A stretch of DNA of 64,000 nucleotides from Methylocapsa palsarum (GTDB lineage: Bacteria; Pseudomonadota; Alphaproteobacteria; Rhizobiales; Beijerinckiaceae): positions 1-64,000 of the forward strand of contig NZ_FOSN01000009.1 of the NCBI RefSeq assembly GCF_900114285.1. Reading direction: 5' to 3'. Position numbers and translations under genes: made by a program. This document shows, in pieces, positions 28,629 through 37,751 of the stretch. The first letter of the stretch is position 1, and the number at the start of each line of letters is the position of its first letter. Under the pieces are notes generated by a model, which worked only from the letters and a program-made list of their open reading frames with translations, had not been told where the DNA came from and did no database searches.

Positions 28629-29384
28629 CTAAGTCTCAGCCTCTCGCCGAGGCTTCTTGAGCTTGCGCCTCGAAAGGTGGTGGCCCGAAGCTTCTCCGGT
28701 CAATGTCTCGCCGCGAACGTACAGGCGCTGCCAGCCCTCCGCCACCGCCGCGGGCTCCAATGCCGCGAGGCGCGAATTGAAATCCGCCCGGCTGGCGGTC
28801 CACGCCTCGTAGGCGCTCTTGAGCGCCGGATCGGCGTCGAGAGAACGAACGACGGGTTCGATTTCGTCCATCTGCGCGTGTGGCGCCAGCGTGATGAAGC
28901 AGAACGGCTCGCCTTTCTCAAAATCGACGGCTCCGGGCGCGGTGAATCGCCAGTTCATCGTGAACGGCATGGGGAGCCAATCTGTCTCCACAAGCCCGTC
29001 CAGCGCCGTTATTCCGTGTTTGACGGTATTCGGGGCTCCGCGGCACCAGAGGCCCCATCCCGGCGGGGTGCGAAACAGATAGCCGGTGTGAAAGGTCAGG
29101 ATCCCGGACCCGAAATGCGACGCGACGCGGCGCGTGAAATCGGCTTGACCGCCGATCAGCGAGAATATGATGTCCTCCTTGAGGGGGCCGCCGTTCCATT
29201 CGGCGCGGAACGAGCAGGGCGAAAGAATTTCCCAGCCCGAGGCGTTGGCGATCGAAAGCGGGATGCATCGGTAGGCAAATCTGTCGCTCGTCTCATCCAT
29301 CCATGTCCGATCCGGGCGCCCGGGAACAAGCGGCGGCGGATCCGGTTCGGTCGGATGGCAAATCAGGCCTGGCGCAACGAGCAT
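28629..29384 (-). CDS. DUF6065-like protein
   Basis: 251 residues from ATG 29384 with GGAAGGAAC upstream. The segment RTWMDETSDRFAYRCIPLSI (about 26-45) followed by ANASGWEIL and later FHTGYLFRTPPGWGLWCRG are the features I associate with family DUF6065, of unknown function; there is no signal peptide or membrane segment. Convergent with the cyclase gene (stops 6 bases apart) and 78 bases upstream of where tpsA ends. In other genomes such genes sit near secondary-metabolite or tailoring genes, but I cannot confirm a role here. Confidence 0.6.
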   Translation of the reverse strand: MLVAPGLICHPTEPDPPPLVPGRPDRTWMDETSDRFAYRCIPLSIANASGWEILSPCSFRAEWNGGPLKEDIIFSLIGGQADFTRRVASHFGSGILTFHTGYLFRTPPGWGLWCRGAPNTVKHGITALDGLVETDWLPMPFTMNWRFTAPGAVDFEKGEPFCFITLAPHAQMDEIEPVVRSLDADPALKSAYEAWTASRADFNSRLAALEPAAVAEGWQRLYVRGETLTGEASGHHLSRRKLKKPRREAET

Positions 29385-29462
29385 GCTGTTCCTTCCGAAT
29401 GAACTTAAGAGTGCGAGACCCTACAGCGCCTGATTGAGGTCGAACCGCTATTCTCCGATCAA

Positions 29463-32400
29463 CTAGGGCTGGGGCGGAACCTTCTTAAGGAACGGGTAGG
29501 TGATGTTCGGAACAATGGCCCAGATCGCGGGATCGAAACCCGCTGGCAGCGCGGCCTGGAGTTGCGTGGTGGTGCGTCCCGTTGCGGCGAAAAAGCCTAT
29601 GTTGGTTCCAACGCCGCGCGTTTGCCCGGTGGTGATCTTGTCCCAATAGGCGGAGCTCAATACGTATCCGCCAAGATTTTCGCCGATGAGCCCGCCCGTG
29701 TAGCCGAAGTCGCCGCTCACCGCTCCCACCGCATAGCTCTGCGACACGACGCCGCCGGCGCTGTTAAAGCCGACGAGACCGCCGATGTAGCCGCGCCCCG
29801 TGACATTTCCGGTAGCGTAGGTCGAAGAGATCACGCCCTTGACGTTTTTGCCGACCAGCCCGCCGGCGTAGTTGGCGGTCGCGCTGACCATGCCCGTCGC
29901 ATAGGCCTGCGAGAGGGATCCGCCGGGGCCGACATAGCCCGACAGGCCGCCGACGTAGCTGTTTCCGTTGACTGGTCCCGTCGCGAAACTGTATTTTATC
30001 GCGTTGCTGTCGCCACCGGTCAGGCCGCCCACATATTGATTGCCGCTCACCTGTCCGGACGCGTTGCTGGTCGAAACCGTTCCGAAGCTCCAGCCCGCGA
30101 GGCCGCCAATGTAGCCATCGCCGCTCACCGTTCCTGTGGCGGAGGCTGAAGAGACCGAGCCGCCGGCGGCGATGACGCCGACGAGGCCGCCGGCGTAATT
30201 GGCGCTCGCGCTGACAGCGCCTGTGGCGTTGCTCTGCGAAACCGATCCTCCGGCGCCGATATAGCCGGCGAGGCCGCCGATATAGCTGTCGCCATTGACC
30301 GAGCCTGACGCGGCGCTGTTCGTGACGGCCTTGCTGGCGCCTCCCGTCAGGCCGCCGACATAAAGATAGCCGCTCACCGCTCCCGAAGCTTCGCCCCGGG
30401 TGATCACGCCGTAACTCCATCCGGCGAGGCCGCCGACATAGCTGCCGCCTGTCACGGCGCCCGTCGCGGAGCTGTCGGAGATCGAGTCGCCGGCGAATCC
30501 GACGAGGCCGCCCATGAAATCTCCCGCGCCGCTCACCGCTCCTGCCGCAGAGCTTCCGGAAATAGACCCCCCCTTGTAATAATAACCGACGAGGCCGCCG
30601 ACATAGGCTCCAGAGCCGCCGCTGACCGCGCCGGTCGCATAGGAGCCGGCGATGCTTCCGGCGCTCTGGTTCATCCCGACCAGCCCACCGGTGTCGCCCC
30701 CGGCGGCGCCGGAGACCGCGCCCGCCGCATGAGAGAGCGATATGATGAAGGCGTTCTCTCCAACAAGGCCGCCTACCGCGAAAACGCCGCTGACGGGTCC
30801 AGACGCGGAGCTGAGCGACACGCTGAAATTGTTTGCGCCCGTGAGGCCGCCGACATAATTGTTCCCGGAGACGGAGCCCGAGGCGCTGTCCTGCGTGAGC
30901 GTCCCGTAGCTCCACCCGACCAATCCGCCGATATAATCGCGGCCGTTCACTGACGTTGACGCGGAATCGTTCCGGACGGTTCCGTGATTCTTGCCGACAA
31001 GCGCGCCGACCGTGTGGTAGCCGGTGACGGCGCCGCCGACGAGGGAGACGTTCTCGACAACGCCGAGGGCGTGGACATAGCCGAAAAGCCCAACATTGGT
31101 CCCTGTCCAATGCGCGGCGTCTTTTGCGTTCGTCGGCCGCTCAATGGTCAGATTGGAGATCGTATGACCCTTGCCGTCGAAGATCCCGCTGAACTGATTG
31201 CCGTCCTGGCCGATGGGGTTGAAGCCGGAAATCGGAAACGGCGTATTGGCTGGCGTAAACCAGTGCTCCGACGGGTTCGTCAGGGCGGGGCCGAGGTCGA
31301 TGTCGGCGCCGAGCGTGTAGTTGGCGGTGGTGGAGAGGGCCATCAGCTGGAGCTGATGCGCATTGACGATATTGGTTGAATATTCGGACAGAAGGAAAGG
31401 CCGGGTCGCGCCCGCCTGGCCCCCCGCGTTGTTGAGCGTGCCGCCCTGGTCGACGATGACCCAGCCGTCGCCGCCCGGCGCGGTTCCAAAGCTCCAGCCG
31501 ACGAAATTCTTCTTGTTGACGAATTGCGCGGTGGTGAGGCTGGTCGCGCCGAAGGAGCCCGTGTTGACTCCAACGCCCTGGGCCTGGCCGGACGTGATCG
31601 TGTCCCAATAGGAGGTTGCGATGGAGCCGGAATTGTTCCCGGCCAAGCCCCCTGCGCCAGACTGCCCGCTGACTGCTCCCGTTGAATAGGATTCTGTTAC
31701 CGATGCATGATTATCTCCGACAAGCCCACCAACATTGACGTCGCCTGAAACGGCGCCCGTCGCGTAGGATCGGGTGATTGACACTCGATCCATGTCCGGT
31801 TGAGCGTCGTTTTGTCCGACCAATCCGCCGACATTGGTGGTTCCGCTGACTGTTCCGTCGGCGTATGAGCCGGAAACGAAACCATTGACGATCATCCGGC
31901 CGACAAGGCCACCGACATCCGTCGTTCCCGTCACCGCGCCTGATGCGTGACTGTCCTCGATGGTTCCGCCCTGCGAGTTCGCTCCGACCAGGCCGCCAAC
32001 TGAATTGTCGGCGCCTTTTACCGCTCCCGTCGCGTAGTCACGGATAATGGCTCCATAGTTAGCGCCTACAAGGCCGCCTGTCGTAACCAATTTCCCGGTG
32101 ACATTTCCGGTTTCGAATGATCCTTCGATCAAGCCGGTATTATAGCCGACCAGCCCCCCCACGGCGTTCCGGAAAGACCCTGTCGTCAAACTGACAGCGC
32201 CTGTCGCATAAGAATCCGTGATCGATCCGCCGTTCGTTCCGACCAACCCGCCCACGCTCAGCGAGCCGCTGACAACTCCTGTAGAATGAGACCTTGTAAT
32301 GAGGCCGAGGTTATTTCCAACCAGTCCGCCGGAATAGCCGCCGCCGAGGCTATATTGCACCGACGCGGAAGAAAAGGATCGAGTGATCGAGCCAAGATTA

Positions 32401-34337
32401 GTGCCGGCGATAGCGCCGACCATGCTGAATCCGCCTAGCCGTCCGCCGGAGATGCCTAGATCAGACACTACGGCGGTCGAGGCCAGGGTTGCGAATAATC
32501 CTGTATCATAACTGGACGGCGCATCGATCACCAAGTGTGCGATCGTGTTTCCGAGGCCCTCGAACATACCCGAGAACCTTGTAAAGTAGCCGGAGCCTAT
32601 CAAAGCGTCCGTATACGTCGTTCCCGCCGCGTCGAGCGGGTTCGCCAGCGCGTAGCTCCCCGCGAGGTTGCTGTTGACGCCGAGCACATCGCTCATCGAA
32701 GTGAGCAGCGTGTAGGCCTTGCCGTTGATGTTCAGCGCCTGACCCGCGCCGGGCGCTCCGGTGAATTGCACGCTGGCGCCCTGTCCGAACGACAGCAGCG
32801 CAAGCGTCGGGATCGCCGGGTCCGCCGCCGCCTTGAGGCTGAGCTGACCTCCGCCCGTGATCGTGATCGGCGTGTTGATGGCGAGGGCGTGGTAGGCGTC
32901 AAGGGTCAGACTCTGCGAACTCGACCACGAAATCGCCGAGGCGATGGTGATGTCTCCCGCGCCCGGGCTCTGAACTCCGGGTCCGGAGGCGCCGCCCGCC
33001 GTGGTTTGCAGGGTGACGTTCGTGGACGCAAGATTATCTGAAATGGTTTTTGCAGCTGCCGCGCCGACGGTCAGATCGACCGGATCGATCAGCCAGATCC
33101 CGGCGCCGCCGCGAGGCGCGGACGTATCGACCGATAGCCCGGCGAAATCGACGGTCTTGCCCGAAGTCTCGACCGCGCCGCCGCCGCCAGAACCCGCGCC
33201 GCGCGCCGTGATCCTGCCCTTGACGCTCGTCGCGCCGTCCGACCAGACGACGACCGAGCCGCCCTCGCCGTTCTTCGTCGCGTTTGCCTTGATCGTGGTT
33301 GCGGCGTCGATCCTGACGCTCGCCGCATGGGGAAGCTTTCCGGTTCCCTGCGGGCCGCCGCCGATGCTGACCTTCCCGCCGCCGGCTCCGCCCGAGACAT
33401 CGACCGTAGCGCTCCGCAGCGCGATCTCCCTGCCGGTGATGGCGATGCGCCCGCCCTTGCCCGAGATGCTTGAGGCGTCGAGCGCGCCGGAGACATTGAC
33501 CGCTCCGCCCGGGCCGGCGCCGATCACGATCGCGCCCGAATGGCCGCCGATGCTGCGCGCCTGCACGAGGCCGCCGATGTTGACGGCGTTGCGCGCCATT
33601 TCCCGCGCCGTGGCCGCCTCGATCACCACAAGGCCGCCATCGGCCCTGATGGTTCCGGTGGTGCTGACGAGCGCCGCCTTGCCGCTGAAATTCGTCGGCG
33701 CCGCGACCTTGAGGAAGCCGTTGCCGGAGAAATCGAGCGTCGCCGCTTCGCCGGAGCCAAGCCCGACCTTGCCCATCGGCGCGAGGATCTTGCCGGTGTT
33801 GGATATTGTTCCGCCGATCAGCGCGGCGTAGCCGCCGCGCCCGACGCGGATGACGCCGTCGTTGGTCACCGCCTTCGAGGCGCCGGCGCCCTTGAATTTG
33901 AGCTTGCCCTTGCCGCTGAGGAAATCGCCATCGGAAACGCCGAGCGTCGAGGCGACGAAGCCGGACGCCTTGACGACGCCGGTTTTCGTGATCGCGACGC
34001 CATTGGGATTGACGAGATAGACCTGTCCGTTGGCGTTCAGCCGCCCGGCGATGGTCGAGGGCGTCGAGCCGGTCACGCGGTTGAGCAGCGCGGCGGAGGA
34101 GTTGGGCTGGTGGATGTTGACACTATTGCCTTGCCCGATCGAAAACCCTTGCCAGTTGACGATGGCGCCCTGGCTCGACTGGCGGATGTTGAGCGTATTG
34201 CCGGAGGGCGGAGAGATCGTGACCGAGCCGGACGCCGTTCGCCCGCCTGTGGGCAGGCTCTGCGCGAAAGCCGCCCCGCCGTTCAGCGCCGTGGACGCGA
34301 GAAGCGCCAGCGTCAGACGGGCGTCAATTCCACGCAT
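29463..34337 (-). CDS. Filamentous-haemagglutinin-like adhesin TpsA with GLUG repeats
   Basis: 1,624 residues, the largest protein here. Signal peptide 1-25 (ends AFAQ). The TPS secretion domain (about 27-290) has the hallmark NRVTG (86-90) and NPNG (110-113) motifs recognised by TpsB pores. A linker (300-575) has LIDPVDLTVGAAAAKTI. From about 580 to 1,600 it is built of two beta-helical blocks of GLUG modules, about 26 GGLVG/GGLTG/GGLAG motifs in all. Each block opens with an IGxxGxxFSGxFDGxGxxI segment and closes with a YWDxITxGQxxGVGxN segment (about 910 and 1,562). Predicted surface or released adhesin. The partner TpsB is 11 kb away, not adjacent as usual. Confidence 0.92.
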   Translation of the reverse strand: MRGIDARLTLALLASTALNGGAAFAQSLPTGGRTASGSVTISPPSGNTLNIRQSSQGAIVNWQGFSIGQGNSVNIHQPNSSAALLNRVTGSTPSTIAGRLNANGQVYLVNPNGVAITKTGVVKASGFVASTLGVSDGDFLSGKGKLKFKGAGASKAVTNDGVIRVGRGGYAALIGGTISNTGKILAPMGKVGLGSGEAATLDFSGNGFLKVAAPTNFSGKAALVSTTGTIRADGGLVVIEAATAREMARNAVNIGGLVQARSIGGHSGAIVIGAGPGGAVNVSGALDASSISGKGGRIAITGREIALRSATVDVSGGAGGGKVSIGGGPQGTGKLPHAASVRIDAATTIKANATKNGEGGSVVVWSDGATSVKGRITARGAGSGGGGAVETSGKTVDFAGLSVDTSAPRGGAGIWLIDPVDLTVGAAAAKTISDNLASTNVTLQTTAGGASGPGVQSPGAGDITIASAISWSSSQSLTLDAYHALAINTPITITGGGQLSLKAAADPAIPTLALLSFGQGASVQFTGAPGAGQALNINGKAYTLLTSMSDVLGVNSNLAGSYALANPLDAAGTTYTDALIGSGYFTRFSGMFEGLGNTIAHLVIDAPSSYDTGLFATLASTAVVSDLGISGGRLGGFSMVGAIAGTNLGSITRSFSSASVQYSLGGGYSGGLVGNNLGLITRSHSTGVVSGSLSVGGLVGTNGGSITDSYATGAVSLTTGSFRNAVGGLVGYNTGLIEGSFETGNVTGKLVTTGGLVGANYGAIIRDYATGAVKGADNSVGGLVGANSQGGTIEDSHASGAVTGTTDVGGLVGRMIVNGFVSGSYADGTVSGTTNVGGLVGQNDAQPDMDRVSITRSYATGAVSGDVNVGGLVGDNHASVTESYSTGAVSGQSGAGGLAGNNSGSIATSYWDTITSGQAQGVGVNTGSFGATSLTTAQFVNKKNFVGWSFGTAPGGDGWVIVDQGGTLNNAGGQAGATRPFLLSEYSTNIVNAHQLQLMALSTTANYTLGADIDLGPALTNPSEHWFTPANTPFPISGFNPIGQDGNQFSGIFDGKGHTISNLTIERPTNAKDAAHWTGTNVGLFGYVHALGVVENVSLVGGAVTGYHTVGALVGKNHGTVRNDSASTSVNGRDYIGGLVGWSYGTLTQDSASGSVSGNNYVGGLTGANNFSVSLSSASGPVSGVFAVGGLVGENAFIISLSHAAGAVSGAAGGDTGGLVGMNQSAGSIAGSYATGAVSGGSGAYVGGLVGYYYKGGSISGSSAAGAVSGAGDFMGGLVGFAGDSISDSSATGAVTGGSYVGGLAGWSYGVITRGEASGAVSGYLYVGGLTGGASKAVTNSAASGSVNGDSYIGGLAGYIGAGGSVSQSNATGAVSASANYAGGLVGVIAAGGSVSSASATGTVSGDGYIGGLAGWSFGTVSTSNASGQVSGNQYVGGLTGGDSNAIKYSFATGPVNGNSYVGGLSGYVGPGGSLSQAYATGMVSATANYAGGLVGKNVKGVISSTYATGNVTGRGYIGGLVGFNSAGGVVSQSYAVGAVSGDFGYTGGLIGENLGGYVLSSAYWDKITTGQTRGVGTNIGFFAATGRTTTQLQAALPAGFDPAIWAIVPNITYPFLKKVPPQP

Positions 34338-34708
34338 GAAAAAGCTCCCATTTCACAAGACGCCGAACGCATCTCGCCGTGGCGCAGGTCCTGTTTCATC
34401 CGGGCCGGAAAGCTGAAAAGTTCGAACACCTTGAAGTCTTCGGCATTCGAGTTTTCGGTCTTTCGAAAAGGGAACCTCAGATGGCGGGCGCGGAGCGCCA
34501 TCTTGACCTATCGGACATTCCCGCCTCCAAATCAACATAGATCCCGATTGCCGACGAAGCCCGCCAGAGACGCCGACTACATGCGGCTCTACATGTTATG
34601 ATTATCAATATTTCTCAAAACGAGAGAAGGCGCCCCTCGCGGTTTTACTGCGAAGATCTCTGCTTGAATGTGAGAGCCAGGATTGGTGAAGCGGCCGCGC
34701 TTTTTGTT
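34338..34708. other. Region upstream of tpsA, no gene supported
   Basis: 371 bases upstream of the leftward tpsA and beyond the 3' end of the leftward ftsX. It is locally more AT-rich around 34585-34625, as expected for a promoter, but I cannot fix -35/-10 boxes. No plausible coding frame. Confidence 0.5.
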
Positions 34709-34794
34709 GGGTCAGATCCCGTTGCCAGGTCAGATCCCGCAGGCGTCTACGTCAGATCCCGCGGGTTCTTAAGTCAGATCACGCAGGTGCCTGA
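34709..34794 (-). repeat. Degenerate 22-base tandem repeat at the ftsX 3' end
   Basis: On the minus strand the last bases of ftsX (CCTGCGTGATCTGACTTAA) are followed by CCGCGGGATCTGACGTAG, then CCTGCGGGATCTGACCTGG, then CAACGGGATCTGACCC. Copies of GTCAGATC on the + strand start at 34711, 34729, 34751 and 34773 (spacing 18, 22, 22), so the array looks like re-duplication of the final 22 bases of the gene, stop codon included. Confidence 0.85.
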
Positions 34795-35734
34795 ACACGA
34801 TCGTGCGCGACACATAGCCGGTCAGGATCGCGACCGCGGCCGCGATCAGGATGATGGCGGCGTAGACGTTCGGCGACAAGTTGAAATCTCCGAACATCAC
34901 GTCGACCTGCTCGCCGCTCGGGGTCGCCCGCCACCAGGACGAGACAGTCGAGAGCGCCAGGAACGAGATGATCGCCGCCCCGGCCCCAATGGCGCCTCCA
35001 CGCAGGCCGAGACGGAAAAAGCGGCGCTGAAACTGTCGCGAGATATAGGCGTCGGCGGCCCCGACATAGTGCAGGATTTCGATGATCTCGCGGTTTCCCG
35101 CCATCGCGCCGCGCGTCGCGAAAGCGACCGCCAGAACCATCGCGACAAGAACCAGCGCGAAAATCACCGCCGCCCCCGCCACGACGGTCCTGGCCATGAC
35201 CGCGAGGCGCTCCAGCCACAACCGGTGATCGTCGAGACTGGCGCCGGGGATCGCCGCGGCTAGCGTCCGGCGCAGCGCGGTGGCGTCGAGCCGGGTTTTC
35301 GGCGTGAGCGAAACGGTGATGAGGCGCGGAACCGGCAATTCGGACAGATCGAGCCCCGCTCCGAGCCAGGGTTGCAGCAAAGCTTCGGATTGATCCTTCG
35401 TGTAGGCGCGCGCCGCGGCGACGCCCGGCGTTTTTTCGGCGAGCTGGGCGGCTTTCGCGGAATCCGCCTCGATATCGCGGCCGGCTGTCGGGCGGATCTG
35501 GATCGTCATCTCGCGCGCGACCTGATCCTGCCAGGCGCTCGACGCATCGCCGATCAGGATCGCCGCCCCGGCGGCGAGAGAGGCGAGGAAGGTCATGATC
35601 GCGACGACGGTGACGAGCGCGCGTCCGGCGATGGAAGAGGCAGGCACCAGAGCCTGATCGCGCCCGATGCCGGGACCGGACTTGACGCCGAGAATGGCCT
35701 TCACGCGTCCCCAGGCTTCTGCGAACATGTTCAT
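34769..35734 (-). CDS. ftsX: Cell division ABC permease FtsX
   Basis: Works with FtsE at the division septum, where the FtsEX complex activates periplasmic peptidoglycan hydrolases. 321 residues from ATG 35734 (MNMFAEAW); an upstream TTG at 35767 would overlap ftsE and is less likely. Helix 1 (about 45-65), an extracytoplasmic FtsX domain (about 70-165), then three helices near 180-205, 230-255 and 280-305 with the permease core REIIEILHYVGAADAYI. C-terminus FRHLRDLT. Typical FtsX layout of four helices. It is 29 bases after ftsE. Confidence 0.93.
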   Translation of the reverse strand: MNMFAEAWGRVKAILGVKSGPGIGRDQALVPASSIAGRALVTVVAIMTFLASLAAGAAILIGDASSAWQDQVAREMTIQIRPTAGRDIEADSAKAAQLAEKTPGVAAARAYTKDQSEALLQPWLGAGLDLSELPVPRLITVSLTPKTRLDATALRRTLAAAIPGASLDDHRLWLERLAVMARTVVAGAAVIFALVLVAMVLAVAFATRGAMAGNREIIEILHYVGAADAYISRQFQRRFFRLGLRGGAIGAGAAIISFLALSTVSSWWRATPSGEQVDVMFGDFNLSPNVYAAIILIAAAVAILTGYVSRTIVFRHLRDLT

Positions 35735-35763
35735 TGGACGCTCTTTGCCGGACCAGTTGGAGG

Positions 35764-36426
35764 TCAATCGAAAATATGCAGACGGCCGTCGCCGAGCACG
35801 AGACGCCGGGCGCCGTCGAACTGGTCCATCAAGGCGAGATCGTGGGTCGCTATGACGACCGACGTTCCCGATTTGTGGAGTTCGGTGAACAGGCGCAGCA
35901 GGCGGCGGGCGAGGCTCGGGTCGACGTTTCCGGTTGGCTCGTCGGCGAGCAGGAGAGCGGGGCGCACGATCAGGGCCCGCGCGATGACGGCGCGCTGCTT
36001 CTCGCCTCCGGAAAGGACCGGCGGCAGGATATGCATCCGGTCGCCAAGGCCGACCCAGCGCAAAAGTTCGGTGACTTCGGCGCGGTAGCTCGCCTCCTCC
36101 TTGCCGCGCACCCGCAAGGGCAGGGCGACGTTCTCATAGGTCGTCAGATGGTCGAGGAGGCGGAAATCCTGAAACACGACGCCGATGCGCCGCCGCAGGT
36201 CCGTGATCGCGGCCTTGTCGAGCGAGAGGGCGTCGCGGCCAAAGAGGCTGATCAGGCCGCGCGTCGGCCGCAACGACAGAAGGATCAGCCGCAGCAGCGT
36301 CGTCTTGCCGGCGCCCGAGGGCCCAGTCAAAAACTGGAACGATTGCGGCTCGATGGCGAAACTGATGTCCTTGAGGATCTCGGTTCCCATTCCATAGCGC
36401 AGACCGACATTTTCAAAGCGAACCAA
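35764..36426 (-). CDS. ftsE: Cell division ATP-binding protein FtsE
   Basis: 220 residues, a single ABC ATPase domain: Walker A GPSGAGKT at 35-42, Q-loop at 86, signature LSGGEKQR at 138-145, Walker B LLLADEP at 158-164 with the following GNVDP. FtsE hydrolyses ATP in the cytoplasm to drive the FtsX permease. The start ATG 36426 is followed by ENVGLRYG, the standard FtsE opening. First gene of a two-gene ftsEX operon. Confidence 0.95.
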   Translation of the reverse strand: MVRFENVGLRYGMGTEILKDISFAIEPQSFQFLTGPSGAGKTTLLRLILLSLRPTRGLISLFGRDALSLDKAAITDLRRRIGVVFQDFRLLDHLTTYENVALPLRVRGKEEASYRAEVTELLRWVGLGDRMHILPPVLSGGEKQRAVIARALIVRPALLLADEPTGNVDPSLARRLLRLFTELHKSGTSVVIATHDLALMDQFDGARRLVLGDGRLHIFD

Positions 36427-36748
36427 TGAAGACCTCGTCTCGCAGTTTGATCGGGTCTATCTCTATCCTCGCCATTGCTCAAGCGCGGGAAGGTTTTTGT
36501 GCTCAAGCGCTGGAGTCTGCGCCGCCGCCGATGTGAAATCTTAACGCCGAGGCGGCAGGGAGGTGGTAGGTTATACCATTTGATCCTGAAGTCTCTGGTC
36601 TTCGGCGCAAACCATGAAAACGATTGACGTGCGAATGATTAAACTCCGATTGGGCAAACCTTCGGCCAAGTCAAAGCTGGCGGAGCCTTTCATTCTCAAC
36701 CTTCGCCGAACCCTCGCCAGCTTCGCCTTAAATGCTTGGACGCCCGTC
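36427..36748. other. Intergenic region between ftsE and GyrI-like gene
   Basis: 322 bases between divergent genes. A longer start for the GyrI-like gene (ATG 36614 or 36635) would use the right half, but I see no ribosome site for it. No repeat or hairpin recognised. Confidence 0.45.
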
Positions 36749-37216
36749 ATGATTGAACCGCTCCGCATTATCGAAACGGCGCCGCGACTCACGGCATTCA
36801 TTTCCGTCAGAATACCGCGTGAAGAGATCCGCAATGTTATGGGCCCCGGCCTCGCCGAACTGCGAGCCGCCGTCGCCGCCCAAAATATTGTGGTCACGGG
36901 GCCATGGTTCACGCACCATCTGCGACGACCCGACGAAATCTTCGATTTCGAAATCAGCGTCCCTGTCGCCGCGCCCGTCGCGCCCGTGAACCGGACGAAT
37001 CCGGGCCAATGGCCGGCCATGCGAGTCGCTCGCACCATCTATCATGGGGGCTACGAAGGCCTCGGCGCCGCTTGGGGCGAGTTCATGGGAGAAATCAAGG
37101 CCGCCGGGCGCAGGACCGCTGACGACCTTTGGGAATGTTATCTCATCGGCCCCGAAACGAGCGCCGATCCGGCCGCATGGCGGACGGAATTGAGCAAGCG
37201 GCTGGTTGAAACCTAG
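36749..37216 (+). CDS. GyrI-like small-molecule-binding domain protein
   Basis: 155 residues from ATG 36749, the length normal for stand-alone GyrI-like/AraC-effector-binding proteins; upstream in-frame ATGs at 36614 and 36635 would add 38-45 residues of basic, family-unlike sequence. Opening IEPLRIIETAPRLTAFI, then IPREEIRNVMGPGLAEL, the TIYHGGYEGLGAAWGEF segment (about 97-113) and a final DDLWECYLIGPETSADP are typical of the fold, which binds hydrophobic ligands or inhibits DNA gyrase in the E. coli prototype. No DNA-binding domain is present. Stop codon TAG overlaps the start of repeat R5. Confidence 0.75.
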   Translation: MIEPLRIIETAPRLTAFISVRIPREEIRNVMGPGLAELRAAVAAQNIVVTGPWFTHHLRRPDEIFDFEISVPVAAPVAPVNRTNPGQWPAMRVARTIYHGGYEGLGAAWGEFMGEIKAAGRRTADDLWECYLIGPETSADPAAWRTELSKRLVET

Positions 37217-37275
37217 AGCGTGACTATGCTCAAGCTTTTGACTCCGGAGCGATTTCTGATCGATCGCATGACGAA
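37213..37275 (+). repeat. Dispersed repeat copy R5 (truncated remnant)
   Basis: Retains only the end of palindrome A (GACTATGCTC), the linker AAGCTTTTGACTCCGGAGCG and the first half of palindrome B (ATTTCTGATCGATCGCATGA). Both outer arms are gone. Lies between convergent genes, starting in the stop codon of the GyrI-like gene. Confidence 0.8.
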
Positions 37276-37342
37276 GCTGGCCCGTCGGGAGGCTGGAACG
37301 CTTGCGCCAAACAGGCGCGGTCACGTCGCTTTGGTGGGGGCC

Positions 37343-37744
37343 TCAGCCCAGAAGGTCGATCAGCGCCGGAATGAGAGGCGCGTCGGCGGGCGGCATCGGA
37401 TAGGCGCGCATGTCCCTGGCGAATACCCATTTCAGCGCCTGATGCTCGCGCGCCGTCACGAAACCCTTCCAGCGCCGGCAGATATAGAGCGGCATCAGCA
37501 GATGGAAGTCGGGATAGGCGTAGCTCGCGAAGGTCAGCGGCGCGAGGCAGGGTTCCTCGACCTCGATGCCGAGCTCCTCGGAAAGTTCGCGGATCAGCGC
37601 CGCCTCGGGCCGCTCGCCGGGTGCGACCTTACCGCCAGGAAACTCCCAGAGGCCCGCCAGTTGCTTGCCTTCGGGGCGCCGCGCGATCAGCACCCGTCCG
37701 TCGGCGTCTATGAGCGCGGCGGCGACGACCAGCAGCAGGTTCAA
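37343..37744 (-). CDS. mutT: Nudix hydrolase, MutT-like 8-oxo-dGTP diphosphatase
   Basis: 133 residues with a perfect Nudix box: G38-x5-E44-x7-R52-E-x2-E56-E57-x-G59-I. LAGLWEFPGGKVAPGE is typical of MutT, which removes 8-oxo-dGTP so it is not used in DNA synthesis. Start is TTG 37744, only 7 bases after the argJ stop, so it is translated from the argJ mRNA. Substrate specificity is inferred from family resemblance; related pyrophosphatases exist. Confidence 0.88.
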   Translation of the reverse strand: MNLLLVVAAALIDADGRVLIARRPEGKQLAGLWEFPGGKVAPGERPEAALIRELSEELGIEVEEPCLAPLTFASYAYPDFHLLMPLYICRRWKGFVTAREHQALKWVFARDMRAYPMPPADAPLIPALIDLLG

Positions 37745-37751
37745 CGGTGGC

